This document shows positions 9,099 to 19,416 of a stretch of 64,000 nucleotides of DNA, piece by piece. Under the pieces are notes generated by a model that saw nothing but the letters and a program-made list of their open reading frames with translations, had not been told where the DNA came from and did no database searches. Where the stretch lies: positions 43,590-107,589 of the forward strand of contig JAKSYS010000139.1 of NCBI GenBank assembly GCA_022925895.1, given 5' to 3'. The position numbers and the translations under genes were made by a program. The stretch comes from Fragilaria crotonensis. Lineage: Eukaryota > Bacillariophyta > Fragilariophyceae > Fragilariales > Fragilariaceae. Position 1 is the first letter of the stretch; each line of letters begins with the position of its first letter.

Positions 9099-12000
9099 AT
9101 GTCGAGAAAGAGGAGAGCCTCCGAGGAGAAGAATGATGACGATGGTGAATCGGTTGATGCCGTGGATGAAGAAATCCAAGGTGACGACAGCGACGATGAG
9201 GAGGATGAGATGGACGAGGAAGCCGAAGTCGACAACGGCCATTCCGGAAATCTACCGTTTCTTGACTCTTTTTATGGCCTGGCGTCTAGCTCTCCAGCAG
9301 AGCGAGCTCAATCCGCTCATGCGATGTTAAACCACTGCCTCCTAGGTCCCAGTGCCAACTCGAACGACGCAGCATACGCTTTTCGCCGACTCATGAATGG
9401 TCTCTGCTCTGGACGGGCAGCTGCACGACAAGGGTATGCGTCAACTCTGACATCCTTCCTCAAGATTGCCCAGCAAACGGGAGCTTTGAAGAAACTCCAG
9501 GAAGAAGGTAGTGATAGTACAGTTCTTGGATTTCTTCGTAATCAGCTCGTTAAGGCGACTGATCCCAGTGAAACAGCCGGGAAGAAAAAGGGGTCTGAAG
9601 AACGTGACCATCATTTTGGTCGACTCTTCGGAATTTTAAGCGTTATTCGAAGCGGTATTCTGCTCCCTAAGGATAACCAGGATGATCTTGATGACAAAAA
9701 AGAAGTATCTCTTTCATTCGCGAAGGATCTCGTTGCACTCTACAATCACCGCAAGTGGATGAGAGAACCGACTGCGTTTGCAATTATCAATTTACTGGAT
9801 TCCTACTATGATCTCTGCCCCCGACCGGAAGCAGTGGATATTGTGAATGATATCGTTTCCGAAGTCGTGGTACCAGAACTATTGTCGGATGTAGAAGTCT
9901 CAGAATATACCGCTGAGCAAATCGCAATTGCGGTCAACATTCAATCGCAAGCACTGGACCACGGCATGTCGCTTCCAGCTCGACTCTCGACAGTAGTCCT
10001 ATCGAAGAGTACCGTACCTCTTATGGCCAAAGCCTTGAGCGCCACCAGCACTGTGTCGCAACCACGGATGCATGCTGTCTGGGATGTCATCTGGTGCCTG
10101 TACCTGTCCGTTCCCAAGGACCCTGAGGCTCGACCGCTGAAGGGGAAACCAGTTACAAGAATTCTGCGCAAAAAGCTTCCAGGATGCAGTGACAGCGCTC
10201 AAGACATAGTTGAAGCACTTGTCGAGTACGTTGTTTCTGAATCGTTGCTCGGTGTCGACGCTGATTCTGGAGTAAGCGCTGGAACAAATGCGACGCATGA
10301 GAGGAGGGCATTGGCGATGGCTTTGATTAAGGTTCTCAGCGGAAGCGATAGCATGTCCAACAAGACCGGTCCCTTTCGTCTTATTGTTGATGGCAGCCTT
10401 CTTGAGACAGTCATTTTAACTCCAGTTGTTGTGAGAAAGGTATTTATCGACGTCATTTGCGCTGGAGGTGGCAAACAATCAAGTCACTTTCTTAAGCCGA
10501 TGGCACAACGTGTTTTGGACTCAATTGTAGTGGGAGGTGAACTCTCCTCCGATGACATGAGTCGAAGACTGTCGTGTGCAAAGGCTTTTCTGGCCTGCGA
10601 ACCTAGATTCGATGGTCGAACGAAGTCTGGGGCGTGCGTGAACTTGTTGCTCTTGGACGACCAAGTAATCGACGAGGTCACACCAGAACTCGTACAAGTC
10701 TGGAAAGCGTACGTCGACTTTCTTCAAGATCGAGTCCTCGCTGCGACACAGACCAGTGCCAATGGAGAACATTCAGCATCTTACGAGGCCTTGGGCTACA
10801 TAGATCTCCTTTTTGTTGCCGCGAAAAGGTTTACTAGGTTAATGGCAGGTGATGATGGTGGGGTGCTTAAGGTTAACTTAAGCGGGCAAATTCTTGCCTT
10901 TTTCTTCGTTGGCGCTTTCTTTGACTGCTCATCCTTGAAAAAGGGCGGAAATGATATGATTTATAACGCTGCTAAGCTGATCCAGAAGAGCGCATCCTCC
11001 GTGTTCACGTATGACGTTCGAATCACCATGTCTGCCCGATTCTACTCCCTCCTCGCCGATTCCGCCGTTGTGGCAATTCCATCCAAGAGCTTACCTCTTG
11101 AAGCTGCAGGGAAGCAGAACAAGGACCTTCGTCTCTTTCAACTCCTCGGAGAGTTTACCCAAGGATGGACAAAGCTTGAAGAAAAAGGTTGCAAGAGACT
11201 TGGCAAGGCTTCCAGACAATCTTCCGACCCAGACATGATTCCAGACAAGACAATTTTTGAAATCGTGTCAAAACAACAGAAGGCAGCCGGCGCCGAAGCA
11301 AAGGATGCGAATGACTTGCGTCGTTTCAGGATCGGCTGCGCTTCATTGAATTCGGCGCTTTACTTACATTTACTTAGTTGTGGGGATCCGGAGTCGGTCG
11401 ATGGCGAAGATGATATGGACCTTGATGAAGATGAGAATAATGAATCTGCTATCAAAGAGTTCATTTCCGACTTGGCCACTGCTCAACACAATCTCATGTG
11501 TGATCTTGGTCTAGTGCAGAAGACTGACGACGACGAGATCGAAAATGCTCTTGGAGAGATTGCAGAAGTTTGTGTAGGTGTTCTTTCTTCATCGTTCGGA
11601 GCAAACAGTCAAACCCGCGGTGCCTCTCCGAAACTTCTGAAGGAAACAGTAAGGGCGGCGTGGACTGGCGCCCTCCTGCTGTGTGGGCACGAGAAGCCGG
11701 AGCCCTCACCGCTTGATAAGGGCCTCCTTGACTTGCTGCTGGGGTCGATAGGAGCGAAGCAAGAAGATGATGATGAAGAAGAGGAAGAACAGGAAGAGAG
11801 TGACGAGGACGAGCAGGACGCCGCCATGGATTCTGAGGAAGAAGAAGACGATGATGCTGTCTTCGCAGAGGCAACTGCTGCTGGTATAGATGTGGAAGGC
11901 GACGAGGACGATCCAGAAGATGGTGACACGGACAATGACGATGAAGTTGTCCTCGACTCCAGTCAGTTGCAGAACTTCCTGCTTGAGGAAAGTGACGATG

Positions 12001-13224
12001 ACGATGATGTTCTTGAACATCACGCTGGAGCAGATAAGGCATTGGCCAAGCTTATCAAGTTGAAGCAGGAGGCAAGAAAGGCCGGCCAACAAGCGCTTGA
12101 ACGTGTGGAGCTTTCCAATCAACTTCGCTGTACTCTTCTCATGGAAATTGTTTTGTCAAATCCTGGTCGTCACTTCGACGTGCTCTACACTCCGGAGTTT
12201 GTTCAAGGTATGATTTTGAAGATCTTGGCTCAAAGGAGGCAGCTAGAGAAATCATTGCTTTCAGGAATTAAGGCAGGAAAGAAAGCGTCGGTCGCAGACA
12301 GCGAAAAGCGGGCGCTAGTCGAGAAACTGACGGTGATCATGAAGACCAAGCTTTTCAAAATGAAGACGTTCCCTCAGATCTCAGCTCCTGAATTCAATAA
12401 GCTTCTGACGGGCATAATGGACGAGACGAGAAAAGCGGAAACTGAGGTTCAGTTTAGCTGCTGCAGCGCCGCGTTGGTGTCCCTTTGCAAAATGACGGCT
12501 TCAGATGACACGCTGGCTTCACTGACGGCGGGGTACACAGAGTTGGTCAACGAGTGGGCGACAAAGCGAACAACGAGATTGAAGACAATCGTCTTTTCCG
12601 ATCTCGTTCAGCAGCAGACGAGGTGCGTATCTGAATGGAATCAGTAGTTTCTTCGTGCTGATTGTCAACTAACCTTCGTCCAACGTTATAGCATGGCGCA
12701 AATACTCTTGTCGTCTTCCCTGTGCTCCGCATCTAAAATGCAAGGTCACCTTTCCTTAAGGCGAAGCCTTTAGGTTGCTTTCTCCTCTGGTGGGGAGAAG
12801 CTCAACAGATTCGACAGGAGATCATTCTGAAATTGAGAAAAAGGGTCTTGATGCCGTGTCTCAGTGTTGTGATGATTTCGTTCAAAGTGTTGTAGAGGCT
12901 GTTCAAGACCCAGAGATGAAGAAGGCGAAGCGAATCCGCGATGTTCTCAAAACTACGGAGAAACTCATTGAGTTTTTGGAGAAGATTTCCATCGATCGTG
13001 CTGAAACCATAGAACGTCTTGACTCCCTCCACGAGGAGCTTGAGAAGCTCAAAACTGCGAGCGAAAGTCAGGGTGTTACGCTTCTCTGTGGATCGATAGG
13101 GACGAAGCTGGACACGCTTATCAAGGATGCAAAGGCGAGGAAGGCGTCAGTGGCAACATCAGTTGTCGCTATCGACTCGAAGAAGAAAAAGAGCAATAAG
13201 AAGAAGAAAGGCAAAAAGAAGTAA
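9099..13224 (+). CDS. MYBBP1A / DNA polymerase V (Pol5) family nucleolar protein
   Basis: This is a large nucleolar protein of the MYBBP1A/Pol5 family, linked in yeast and animals to rRNA synthesis and ribosome biogenesis; despite the old name it is not expected to be a polymerase. I predict exon 1 at 9099-12622 and exon 2 at 12774-13224, with a 151-nt intron (GTGCGT donor, TTTAG acceptor) preserving frame and giving about 1324 residues. Visible features are a basic/acidic N-terminus, the first helical repeat block (FYGLASSSPAERAQSAHAML, RLMNGLCSGRAAARQGYA), a long alpha-helical repeat body, a very acidic stretch (roughly residues 885-980), and the diagnostic DKALAKLIKLKQEARKAGQQ. A lysine-rich C-terminus (KKKKSNKKKKGKKK) is a likely nucleolar signal. 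Without splicing, the frame ends at 12647 and loses this tail. Confidence 0.88.
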
Positions 13225-13308
13225 GGTGGTTGCCTTATCAATTCGCTTATCGATAGCAGTATCTGGTCTATTTGGGACGAAGCTCTTTGTCATAACGTTT
13301 AATATTGA

Positions 13309-13458
13309 ACATGATTTTGTGCCCTAAACGCTCACCAGATTCCTCGTTCATCGCGTAGACATGATTTTGTGCCCTAAACGCTCACCAGATTCCTCGTTCA
13401 TCGCGTAGACATGATTTTGTGCCCTAAACGCTCACCAGATTCCTCGTTCATCGCGTAG
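13309..13458. repeat. Three exact copies of a 50-bp tandem repeat
   Basis: The unit begins ACATGATTTTGTGCCC and ends CATCGCGTAG. It repeats without visible mismatches at 13309-13358, 13359-13408 and 13409-13458. The third copy contains the last seven codons and stop of the minus-strand thioredoxin-like gene; the other two lie in its 3' flank. There are no spacers, so this is not a CRISPR array. Confidence 0.97.
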
Positions 13459-13989
13459 AGGCCATGTGTCAAGTGATTTCGCTCCCTCGGATTCCGCAGC
13501 AACAAACGCGATTTCCTCTGCATTCTTGTCTAGGACAACAATGGCAGGAACGCCCGATCGCCGGCCGAACCCGAACTTGGCAGATTCTGAGCCAGCCCAT
13601 ATGTTAAACTTTCTTTTGAAATCATCCGCCGCGTCAAACGGAACGCTCATCATGTTCATGTTTGAGGCACGTTTGCTTAAATCGGCAGAGGTTCGATCAG
13701 AACTTACGTAGACGATCTCAATGGGCGTTCCCTGCTCCGCGGCGTCTTTTTGAAACTTGATCAAGGCCGGTTCGAAGGAGGTGCACATTGGGCACCAAGC
13801 CGCTGCAAAATAGAGTCCTACTCGTTTGTTTGCAAGCTTGCCTTGGAGCACGTCACCCGAAAGTTCCTCTCCATTGGTGTCGAGTAAGGAGGACAGCGAA
13901 GACATTGGTGCAGCTTGCAACTGCGTCGTTATTCCTCTCCGAGATACGGAAACGAACAAGGCTATTGGGACAAGGAGGGCGTTGACCAT
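13432..13989 (-). CDS. Thioredoxin-like/nucleoredoxin-type protein, secretory or plastid-targeted
   Basis: This predicted 185-residue thioredoxin-fold oxidoreductase contains the active-site motif WCPMC inside LYFAAAWCPMCTSFEP, followed by IEIVYVSSDR and, later, GVPAIVVLDKN with the cis-proline typical of the tryparedoxin/nucleoredoxin group. I start at the Met at 13989 (MVNALLVPIALFVSVS), which gives a hydrophobic signal sequence. The frame is open further upstream into GTAC-rich DNA, which is not protein-like. The C-terminus ends DERGIW inside the 50-bp tandem repeat, so the tail composition may be repeat-derived. It converges with the Pol5-like gene. Substrate and partner are unknown; the first-Cys/second-Cys pair suggests a functional disulfide reductase. 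Confidence 0.75.
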   Translation of the reverse strand: MVNALLVPIALFVSVSRRGITTQLQAAPMSSLSSLLDTNGEELSGDVLQGKLANKRVGLYFAAAWCPMCTSFEPALIKFQKDAAEQGTPIEIVYVSSDRTSADLSKRASNMNMMSVPFDAADDFKRKFNIWAGSESAKFGFGRRSGVPAIVVLDKNAEEIAFVAAESEGAKSLDTWPLRDERGIW

Positions 13990-14603
13990 GGAAACAATTA
14001 ATTGAACAGAACATGGTGTCGGCCTACACAACCATATTAGTACTGTACTGACTACTCGAGTACTGCACAATGCATAACCCCGTATGCAGGATGCATACAT
14101 GCATACTAACTTGTACCTACCGGTTGGTACCGGTAGAGTATGTCGTAGTATTTCTCTACGGTACTGGTACCACTTTTCCAATACATGGTCTGTTCACTGT
14201 CCGACAACACAGACAGACGTACAAGCTTCATCTGCGAGTATTATACGAACGCACTAGAGAGTGTCAGCGCCCCCCTCAAATGCATTCCTACGAATCCTAA
14301 TACGTTTGTATTCGCTAAAGATACGCGAGGCGAGGTGAGCGGACTCCTTCAGTTCTATCCTTCGTCCTGCGTCATACGCCTGTGTATATTACCGTGTTAC
14401 CGCCGGCTTCAACCAGTCACCATCAGGCACTCATCACTGCTGCTGGGTTCATTTACCGTGGGGTTGTAATCACTTCACTGCCGACTTGTCGTCGAAAGGC
14501 ATGGCGATGAATACTCTTTTGAAGGTACGAGGTATGACGCATAGTGAAGGGTGTTCAACGGAGTGAAACGCTGCGATTTCTCACCCTTGCATCAAAGAGC
14601 ATC
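13990..14603. other. Intergenic region with GTAC cluster
   Basis: This stretch separates the divergent thioredoxin-like and ankyrin genes. GTAC palindromes cluster at about 14038-14175. The frame of the ankyrin gene opens at 14544 with a GTG codon, so an unrecognised upstream exon ending at the AG of GCATAG (14543) is possible. A GTGAGC at 14335 could be its donor, but the evidence is weak. Confidence 0.4.
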
Positions 14604-15404
14604 ATGCAAATGGCATGGGATGATGCGGAAGCAATTCTTGCGACCGAAGCCGGAAACAAGATGGCAATGACAAGTTTCAAAGAAGACCTCCCTCTTCATA
14701 TGGCAGTAGAACGAAATGCGCCTGAAAGTACAATCTTGTCCATATTACAAGCGTATCCCGACGCTGCGGCTCAAGTGGGACGCCTGGGTGGTACTCCATT
14801 GCACATGGCAGCCCAGAAGAAACTCTCACCGTCTATAGTAGTAGCATTAATTCGAGCCTGCCCTGAAATGTTGGACCGACAGGATGACAATGGACGACTG
14901 GCATGTGACTATGCCCATCGCAATGCATTGTGCCGCGAAGCGCTACTCCGTCCGACAGCCTGTTGGATTGAAGATATTGATAAAGAGGAATACTATGGGA
15001 AAATACAGAATCGGAAAGAGCAATTACAGCAAAAAATCCAGAAGCTGGGAGATGGGCTGGGTAGTTCGAGGAAACGGCGAGAGGTCTTGAATCAGTATAT
15101 TCAGCAGCTCGAAGAAAGGTTACAAACACAAAGGAAAGCACTCGCAGAGCTCGTTGGATTGGAGAAGCAATTGTCAGACATGTATATTTCAAGTCAGGAA
15201 AGCATCATAGAAATGCGAGCGCGAATCAAAGTTTTGTCCGACGAGGTCGCTAAAGAACCGGACGATGAGGAGACGATGATGAGGTCCCTTATGAAGCGAA
15301 CATACATGGAAGGTGTTCAACGACAATACGAAAAGCTACTAACTCGCACAGAAAAAATGCGAAAGGATCTATACAAGGTTCGTGCTCTTGCTCAGGGACA
15401 GTGA
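14604..15404 (+). CDS. Ankyrin-repeat protein with C-terminal coiled coil
   Basis: This protein of about 266 residues has two to three ankyrin repeats near its N-terminus: DLPLHMAVERNAPESTILS, then GGTPLHMAAQKKLSPSIVV, then DDNGRLACDYAHRNA. They are followed by a long charged coiled coil (roughly residues 130-260), with EQLQQKIQKLGDG and QLEERLQTQRKALAEL. The repeat spacing, with PESTILSILQAYPDAA-type linkers, resembles the large family of ankyrin proteins in diatoms. No catalytic domain or membrane segment is visible, so a scaffolding role is inferred. The start is uncertain: the first in-frame ATG is at 14604 (MQMAWDDAEAIL), but the frame is open from 14544. Confidence 0.65.
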   Translation: MQMAWDDAEAILATEAGNKMAMTSFKEDLPLHMAVERNAPESTILSILQAYPDAAAQVGRLGGTPLHMAAQKKLSPSIVVALIRACPEMLDRQDDNGRLACDYAHRNALCREALLRPTACWIEDIDKEEYYGKIQNRKEQLQQKIQKLGDGLGSSRKRREVLNQYIQQLEERLQTQRKALAELVGLEKQLSDMYISSQESIIEMRARIKVLSDEVAKEPDDEETMMRSLMKRTYMEGVQRQYEKLLTRTEKMRKDLYKVRALAQGQ

Positions 15405-15541
15405 TCTGTGCCTCGATGATAAACTACAAACCAGTTTTGTTTATATTATCATCTGCAGGTTGTATTATTTTCGGTAGCATGTAGTTCTTCGCTTCCCAGA
15501 GTACTGTAGTTCAGGGTTCCAGTATTCCAGTATTAGTATGC

Positions 15542-15703
15542 ATGGCTGATGCTATGGCTGATGCTATGGCTAATGCTATGGCTGATGCTATGGCTGATGC
15601 TATGGCTGATGCTATGGCTGATGCTATGGCTGATGCTATGGCTGATGCTATGGCTGATGCTATGGCTGATGCTATGGCTGATGCTATGGCTGATGCTATG
15701 GCT
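15542..15703. repeat. 12-bp minisatellite (ATGGCTGATGCT), about 13.5 copies
   Basis: Thirteen units of ATGGCTGATGCT plus a half unit run from 15542 to 15703. One internal unit differs by G to A (ATGGCTAATGCT, third copy). All three forward frames avoid stops through the array: one would encode (MADA)n and another repeated LWLM-type peptides. It sits 156 bp upstream of the RINT1 start. Confidence 0.97.
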
Positions 15704-15859
15704 GCCCCGTTCGGAATTCGGAGCAGCTACTGTTTACTGTACTGATTATATCATACGGTACCAAGTAGTACAGTACTCGGACTTAAAGTTCATGCTCATC
15801 ACATATAACACTGTGAGCCTTCGCAAGGTTTGCCGCTCGTTCAGTCGTATAGCAGTACC

Positions 15860-17890
15860 ATGACATACCTTCACGAGGAGCTGGAGAAAGCAAAAGCAAA
15901 ACTTGAACGGACGGAGAGAAAGTTGCTGCAGTTCGATGAGAGCAACCACAGTGGCGTGAAACCTGCGTGGCAACGCTTGAGCGAGCTGAAGGAGGAGGTC
16001 GAGTCATTGGACTTGGCCCGCGATCTAGCCAATTGGAATGAAACTAACAAACAGTCGCCTACACCTGTCCAAGATGCCAGACTGTGCGCTTCTCTCGGTC
16101 AGATCTTAGTAATGCACACGAAAACGGATTTATTACAACATGTCTTTGAAAACGAATATGAACCTTTACATCGCTTTGTTCGGCCTCAGCTGCTTTTGCT
16201 GCTTCGCCAGTCTCTCCGAAGCATCAAGTATCCATCAAAGGAGTCATCGTCGCTGCTCAAAATGGAAATGAGTACTTTCTCTGAAGATCAAATGAGTATC
16301 ATGTCCTATACCATCTGGTTAATCCGGTTGCAAGTAAATGATGAACGTGTTCGATCTCACGTTTCGGGAATTCCGGCTGTTGCCTGCAGACTGGATTCTG
16401 TTGTGGAACTGAGCCGTCCAATTGTGGAGCGAGTCGTCTTTCATTTTCTCCAAGAATCAGAAGAACGTATTTCATCGACTCGAATCGATAGACTTCCCGA
16501 GTGGGTACTCAATTATATACGCGAAAACGTGATGGTCGGTGGACCGTGGGAGTTTATTGAGGAAATCGCGTCGGTGTTGAAGATGGAGGCTGTCATGTTC
16601 CAATTCCTGAACGAGATCTGCCAGCTTGCCAGCTACATTATTGTTCAGCGAAACTTCTTTCGTCACGAAAAGATAGTTGGACCGAGATCAACACCAGTGT
16701 TGCTATCTGGAGCGATTGAGCAGTTGCTCGCGTTCGATTCCTACATTCGCGACCTTGCCATCATCGATGTCTATCCAAAATCTCTGTCGCAAATCTTCAT
16801 CGCCGAAGATGAAGAACTTTGGAGCTGGTTTTTGACCAGCGAGCGACGATGGGCGTTGTCGACCCTATTCGATACACCGGTGTCGGCCGAAACGTCTCCT
16901 CGACGCATTTCGCCGCGAGCCGAGCTCTTTTCGGCAATCATTCACTCGATTCGGTTGAAAGCCGCGTTATTTGCCGCGTCCTCCCCGTACATTGCACATG
17001 TGGGAATTCCGCTATGCCAAAGCTTTCTGAATGCTATTCATGAATCGTCAACCGAATTGCGAGGGCTGTTGGGACAGCGCAAACTTGTTAGTACTGAAGA
17101 TTTGGAAAAGATTCTAGAATCGTGGATGGAACTTATCAATGGTACTCATATGGCTGCCATTCAATTGAATCAAGACGAAAACAAGATTGATCACGACTTG
17201 TCAAGAGTGGGGCGCTCCATGGAACGACTGCGTGATGCCCTCGTCGACGAGTGCGCATCAACTCTAGTCGAAACAGTCATTATGGAACGTGCGAAACTAG
17301 CATCGTACTTGATGCGATGTTCCCATCTGCTGTCGCTTGATGATGCACCGGGCAATTATGGCGAGCTTTCTCCTGATCTGCAGGCTACAGCCACGATTTT
17401 CTCGACTGTGTTGAGAGTTTGCACTGAAATATCATCGCCAGACGACCAAGACGAATTTGCGTCTGTTTCCGCTTTCGCTCCAATGGCCATTCGAAGCAAT
17501 GTCACGGACCGCGTAGCAGAAAAGTTTTTGGAAGTTGCCTTGGATGCACATGGCATGACCCCTGAAATAACGTTTGCCGGCGCGGAATGTTTTCACAGCG
17601 ACGTGCTTGCCTTATTCGGGGATCCTTCGCATCCACCTTTGGCTATGCGTCTATTTGATGTGACGAAATTCATGACAATACCTCCGAAGCCTTTCCAGGA
17701 ATTGAGTATGGCTATTTCTAGTCTTGTCCAACTAGATCCGTTCGTCGAACCGTTGCACATTGGAGCGTTTGAAGAAGACGGAACTGTACTTGATGAGGCG
17801 GTGTCTATGTTGCGAGCCAAAGGCTTCTCATGGATGTACCTAGAGGAAGCGTTGTCAATTGTCAATCGAAGGAGTAGGGCAACTTCTTGA
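15860..17890 (+). CDS. RINT1/TIP20 family vesicle-tethering protein
   Basis: This 676-residue predicted subunit of the Dsl1/NRZ tethering complex acts at the ER with syntaxin-18-type SNAREs in retrograde transport. It has the family layout: an N-terminal coiled coil (MTYLHEELEKAKAKLERTERK), a helical middle with LPEWVLNYIRENV and YPKSLSQIF, then the signature ELWSWFLTSERRWALSTLFD region. The C-terminal helices end in VSMLRAKGFSWMYLEEALSI. The length is slightly below animal RINT1. The ATG at 15860 follows the minisatellite; the frame is open 30 bp further upstream but without an ATG. Single exon. Its presence 9 kb from a syntaxin-18-type gene is notable, because Tip20 and Ufe1 cooperate in yeast. 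Confidence 0.82.
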   Translation: MTYLHEELEKAKAKLERTERKLLQFDESNHSGVKPAWQRLSELKEEVESLDLARDLANWNETNKQSPTPVQDARLCASLGQILVMHTKTDLLQHVFENEYEPLHRFVRPQLLLLLRQSLRSIKYPSKESSSLLKMEMSTFSEDQMSIMSYTIWLIRLQVNDERVRSHVSGIPAVACRLDSVVELSRPIVERVVFHFLQESEERISSTRIDRLPEWVLNYIRENVMVGGPWEFIEEIASVLKMEAVMFQFLNEICQLASYIIVQRNFFRHEKIVGPRSTPVLLSGAIEQLLAFDSYIRDLAIIDVYPKSLSQIFIAEDEELWSWFLTSERRWALSTLFDTPVSAETSPRRISPRAELFSAIIHSIRLKAALFAASSPYIAHVGIPLCQSFLNAIHESSTELRGLLGQRKLVSTEDLEKILESWMELINGTHMAAIQLNQDENKIDHDLSRVGRSMERLRDALVDECASTLVETVIMERAKLASYLMRCSHLLSLDDAPGNYGELSPDLQATATIFSTVLRVCTEISSPDDQDEFASVSAFAPMAIRSNVTDRVAEKFLEVALDAHGMTPEITFAGAECFHSDVLALFGDPSHPPLAMRLFDVTKFMTIPPKPFQELSMAISSLVQLDPFVEPLHIGAFEEDGTVLDEAVSMLRAKGFSWMYLEEALSIVNRRSRATS

Positions 17891-18648
17891 GTGGGATACT
17901 GTGTACCGAACCTCAAGTACTAAGTTCGCTGAGTGTGGAACCACATACGCAGGCATTCACGGAGCGCCCATGACTTTCTGTTCGCACTGATGCCGATCAT
18001 AGCAAAGGGTTAGGTTGCTAGACCTGAACTCTTTCACTGGAATCGTGTCCTCTCTAGGCTCTAGACCAGACGACCAGATTAACGTTTGTGCGTAGTACAT
18101 ATAATTGTAATTTACGGAGTAGTCTGGAGTCTGGAGTAGTCTACACCTCTCTATACTTCAATTTTGACGAGACTCAGTACAATTCGCACTCTCAACTCCC
18201 GAACAACAAGTTCGGATCGCTCCGAGTATTGTAGTCTACTGTACTTGTTACACACTTGTAGTCTACGGTCTACTCGTTCGAAATCCGATCCTGTGCTCGT
18301 CACGTCTATCGTATCATACTGCAGAACTTTAGCAGACAGTATGTCGTAGACTGGAGTATGCAGTAAACGAGTACGAATTGTGCTGTACGACTAGTAGTGA
18401 GTACTACTACGGACGATAGCAAATCCGAGAAATCGGCACGGCACACGGCACACGACATGGTGGACTTGTTGGTTGGTACCATCAATCATTCCTGCACAGA
18501 GCAGACCAGTCAACTTGTGTTGTTAACATAATCGATCAACATTCTCCAGAAGAGTTCGCACTGGGCAGCACTCCGGAGTCATCAGTAGCACCGACCTCCG
18601 ATTCACCAAGACAGCGTTACTGAATCTCTATCGATACACTAAAAAGGA
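17891..18648. other. Intergenic region, AGTCTGGAGT/GTAC-rich
   Basis: No gene is supported. From about 18110 to 18420 the sequence is dominated by short imperfect repeats of TAGTCTGGAGT, TAGTCTACT and AGTACG, with GTAC palindromes, similar to the other intergenic clusters in the window. Confidence 0.6.
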
Positions 18649-19416
18649 ATGTTGAGTATCAGAAACCACACATCATGCTGTCCTCGAAAAGATGGAGTAG
18701 ATGTGGAAAGAAATCGGATTCATCAGCAACTGCATCGATCGGCGTTGCTGGCGACGTCCTCTTCGTTGGATTCGGAGGCTCGCGCCTCCGTTGGATATGA
18801 TTGGTCGTCGCTTTGTTACATTGGTGGCGCTTCTCTCGTGGCGCTTCATTTCGCAGTATTGCCATTTGTTGCACCAGCGTTTCGCAAGTATTGCTTGCCG
18901 TACGTAGCGGCCAATGACATCCAGCTCAAAATGTTGACCAATTCGCTTCGCCAACACAATGTCAAACGTGTAGTTGATTTGGGCTCAGGAGATGGCGTGG
19001 TCTGTATTCACGTGGCGAAAGAGTTGGGTATCAAGGCAGCAGGGTATGAATTGAATCCGTGGTTGGTGGTTTTTTCAAGGGCGTGGGCCTGGCACAGTGG
19101 TGTTGGAAATCTATGTTCATTCCATCAGCAAGATCTGTTCAAAGCAGACGTATCAAAAGATGACGGCGTTGTGCTCTTTGTGGTTCCATCCATGATGGAT
19201 GCTCTTGAAGTTAAGCTGAAGGACGAAATGAAGGATGATGCAAAGGTGTATGCATTGAGATTTCCCCTGAATACGTGGAAGGAAGAACACTATGAGAGTG
19301 GACCACCGACGGGCGGGTACAATGTTAATCAGTTGTGGGTGTATCCGAGTTGGCAAAGCCAAATGTCAGGTGTGCAATCGCCTGCACCTTCGAAACAGCC
19401 TTCCGGCACTGAATAA
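18649..19416 (+). CDS. FAM173-type lysine methyltransferase (ATPSCKMT/ANTKMT-like)
   Basis: This 255-residue SAM-dependent methyltransferase has a single N-terminal hydrophobic segment (LCYIGGASLVALHFAVLPFV, about residues 54-73), then PYVAANDIQLKML, motif I VDLGSGDGVVCIHVA (about 108-122) and AAGYELNPWLVVFSRA. VVPSMMDALEVKLKDEM and YALRFPLNTW complete the family pattern. FAM173 proteins methylate lysines on mitochondrial ATP-synthase subunit c or the ADP/ATP carrier. The N-terminal membrane segment and basic leader are consistent with mitochondrial inner-membrane placement, though the exact substrate cannot be told. ATG at 18649, single exon. The last 15 residues are Ser/Pro-rich and probably disordered. 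Confidence 0.85.
   Translation: MLSIRNHTSCCPRKDGVDVERNRIHQQLHRSALLATSSSLDSEARASVGYDWSSLCYIGGASLVALHFAVLPFVAPAFRKYCLPYVAANDIQLKMLTNSLRQHNVKRVVDLGSGDGVVCIHVAKELGIKAAGYELNPWLVVFSRAWAWHSGVGNLCSFHQQDLFKADVSKDDGVVLFVVPSMMDALEVKLKDEMKDDAKVYALRFPLNTWKEEHYESGPPTGGYNVNQLWVYPSWQSQMSGVQSPAPSKQPSGTE

Noticed and set aside
11494-12042. 182-codon minus-strand frame opposite the acidic part of MYBBP1A
   Set aside because: Created by GAA/GAT-rich acidic codons read on the other strand.
13309-13458. Direct repeats considered as a CRISPR array
   Set aside because: The three 50-bp copies are contiguous with no spacers, and the genome is eukaryotic.
14501-14543. Possible mini-exon ATGGCGATGAATAC before the ankyrin gene
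   Set aside because: The only fitting intron would be 20 nt, too short to accept.
15549-15863. Open frames of 67 and 104 codons over the 12-bp minisatellite (MADA and LWLM repeats)
   Set aside because: They are a by-product of a stop-free tandem repeat; no domain or conserved flanks.
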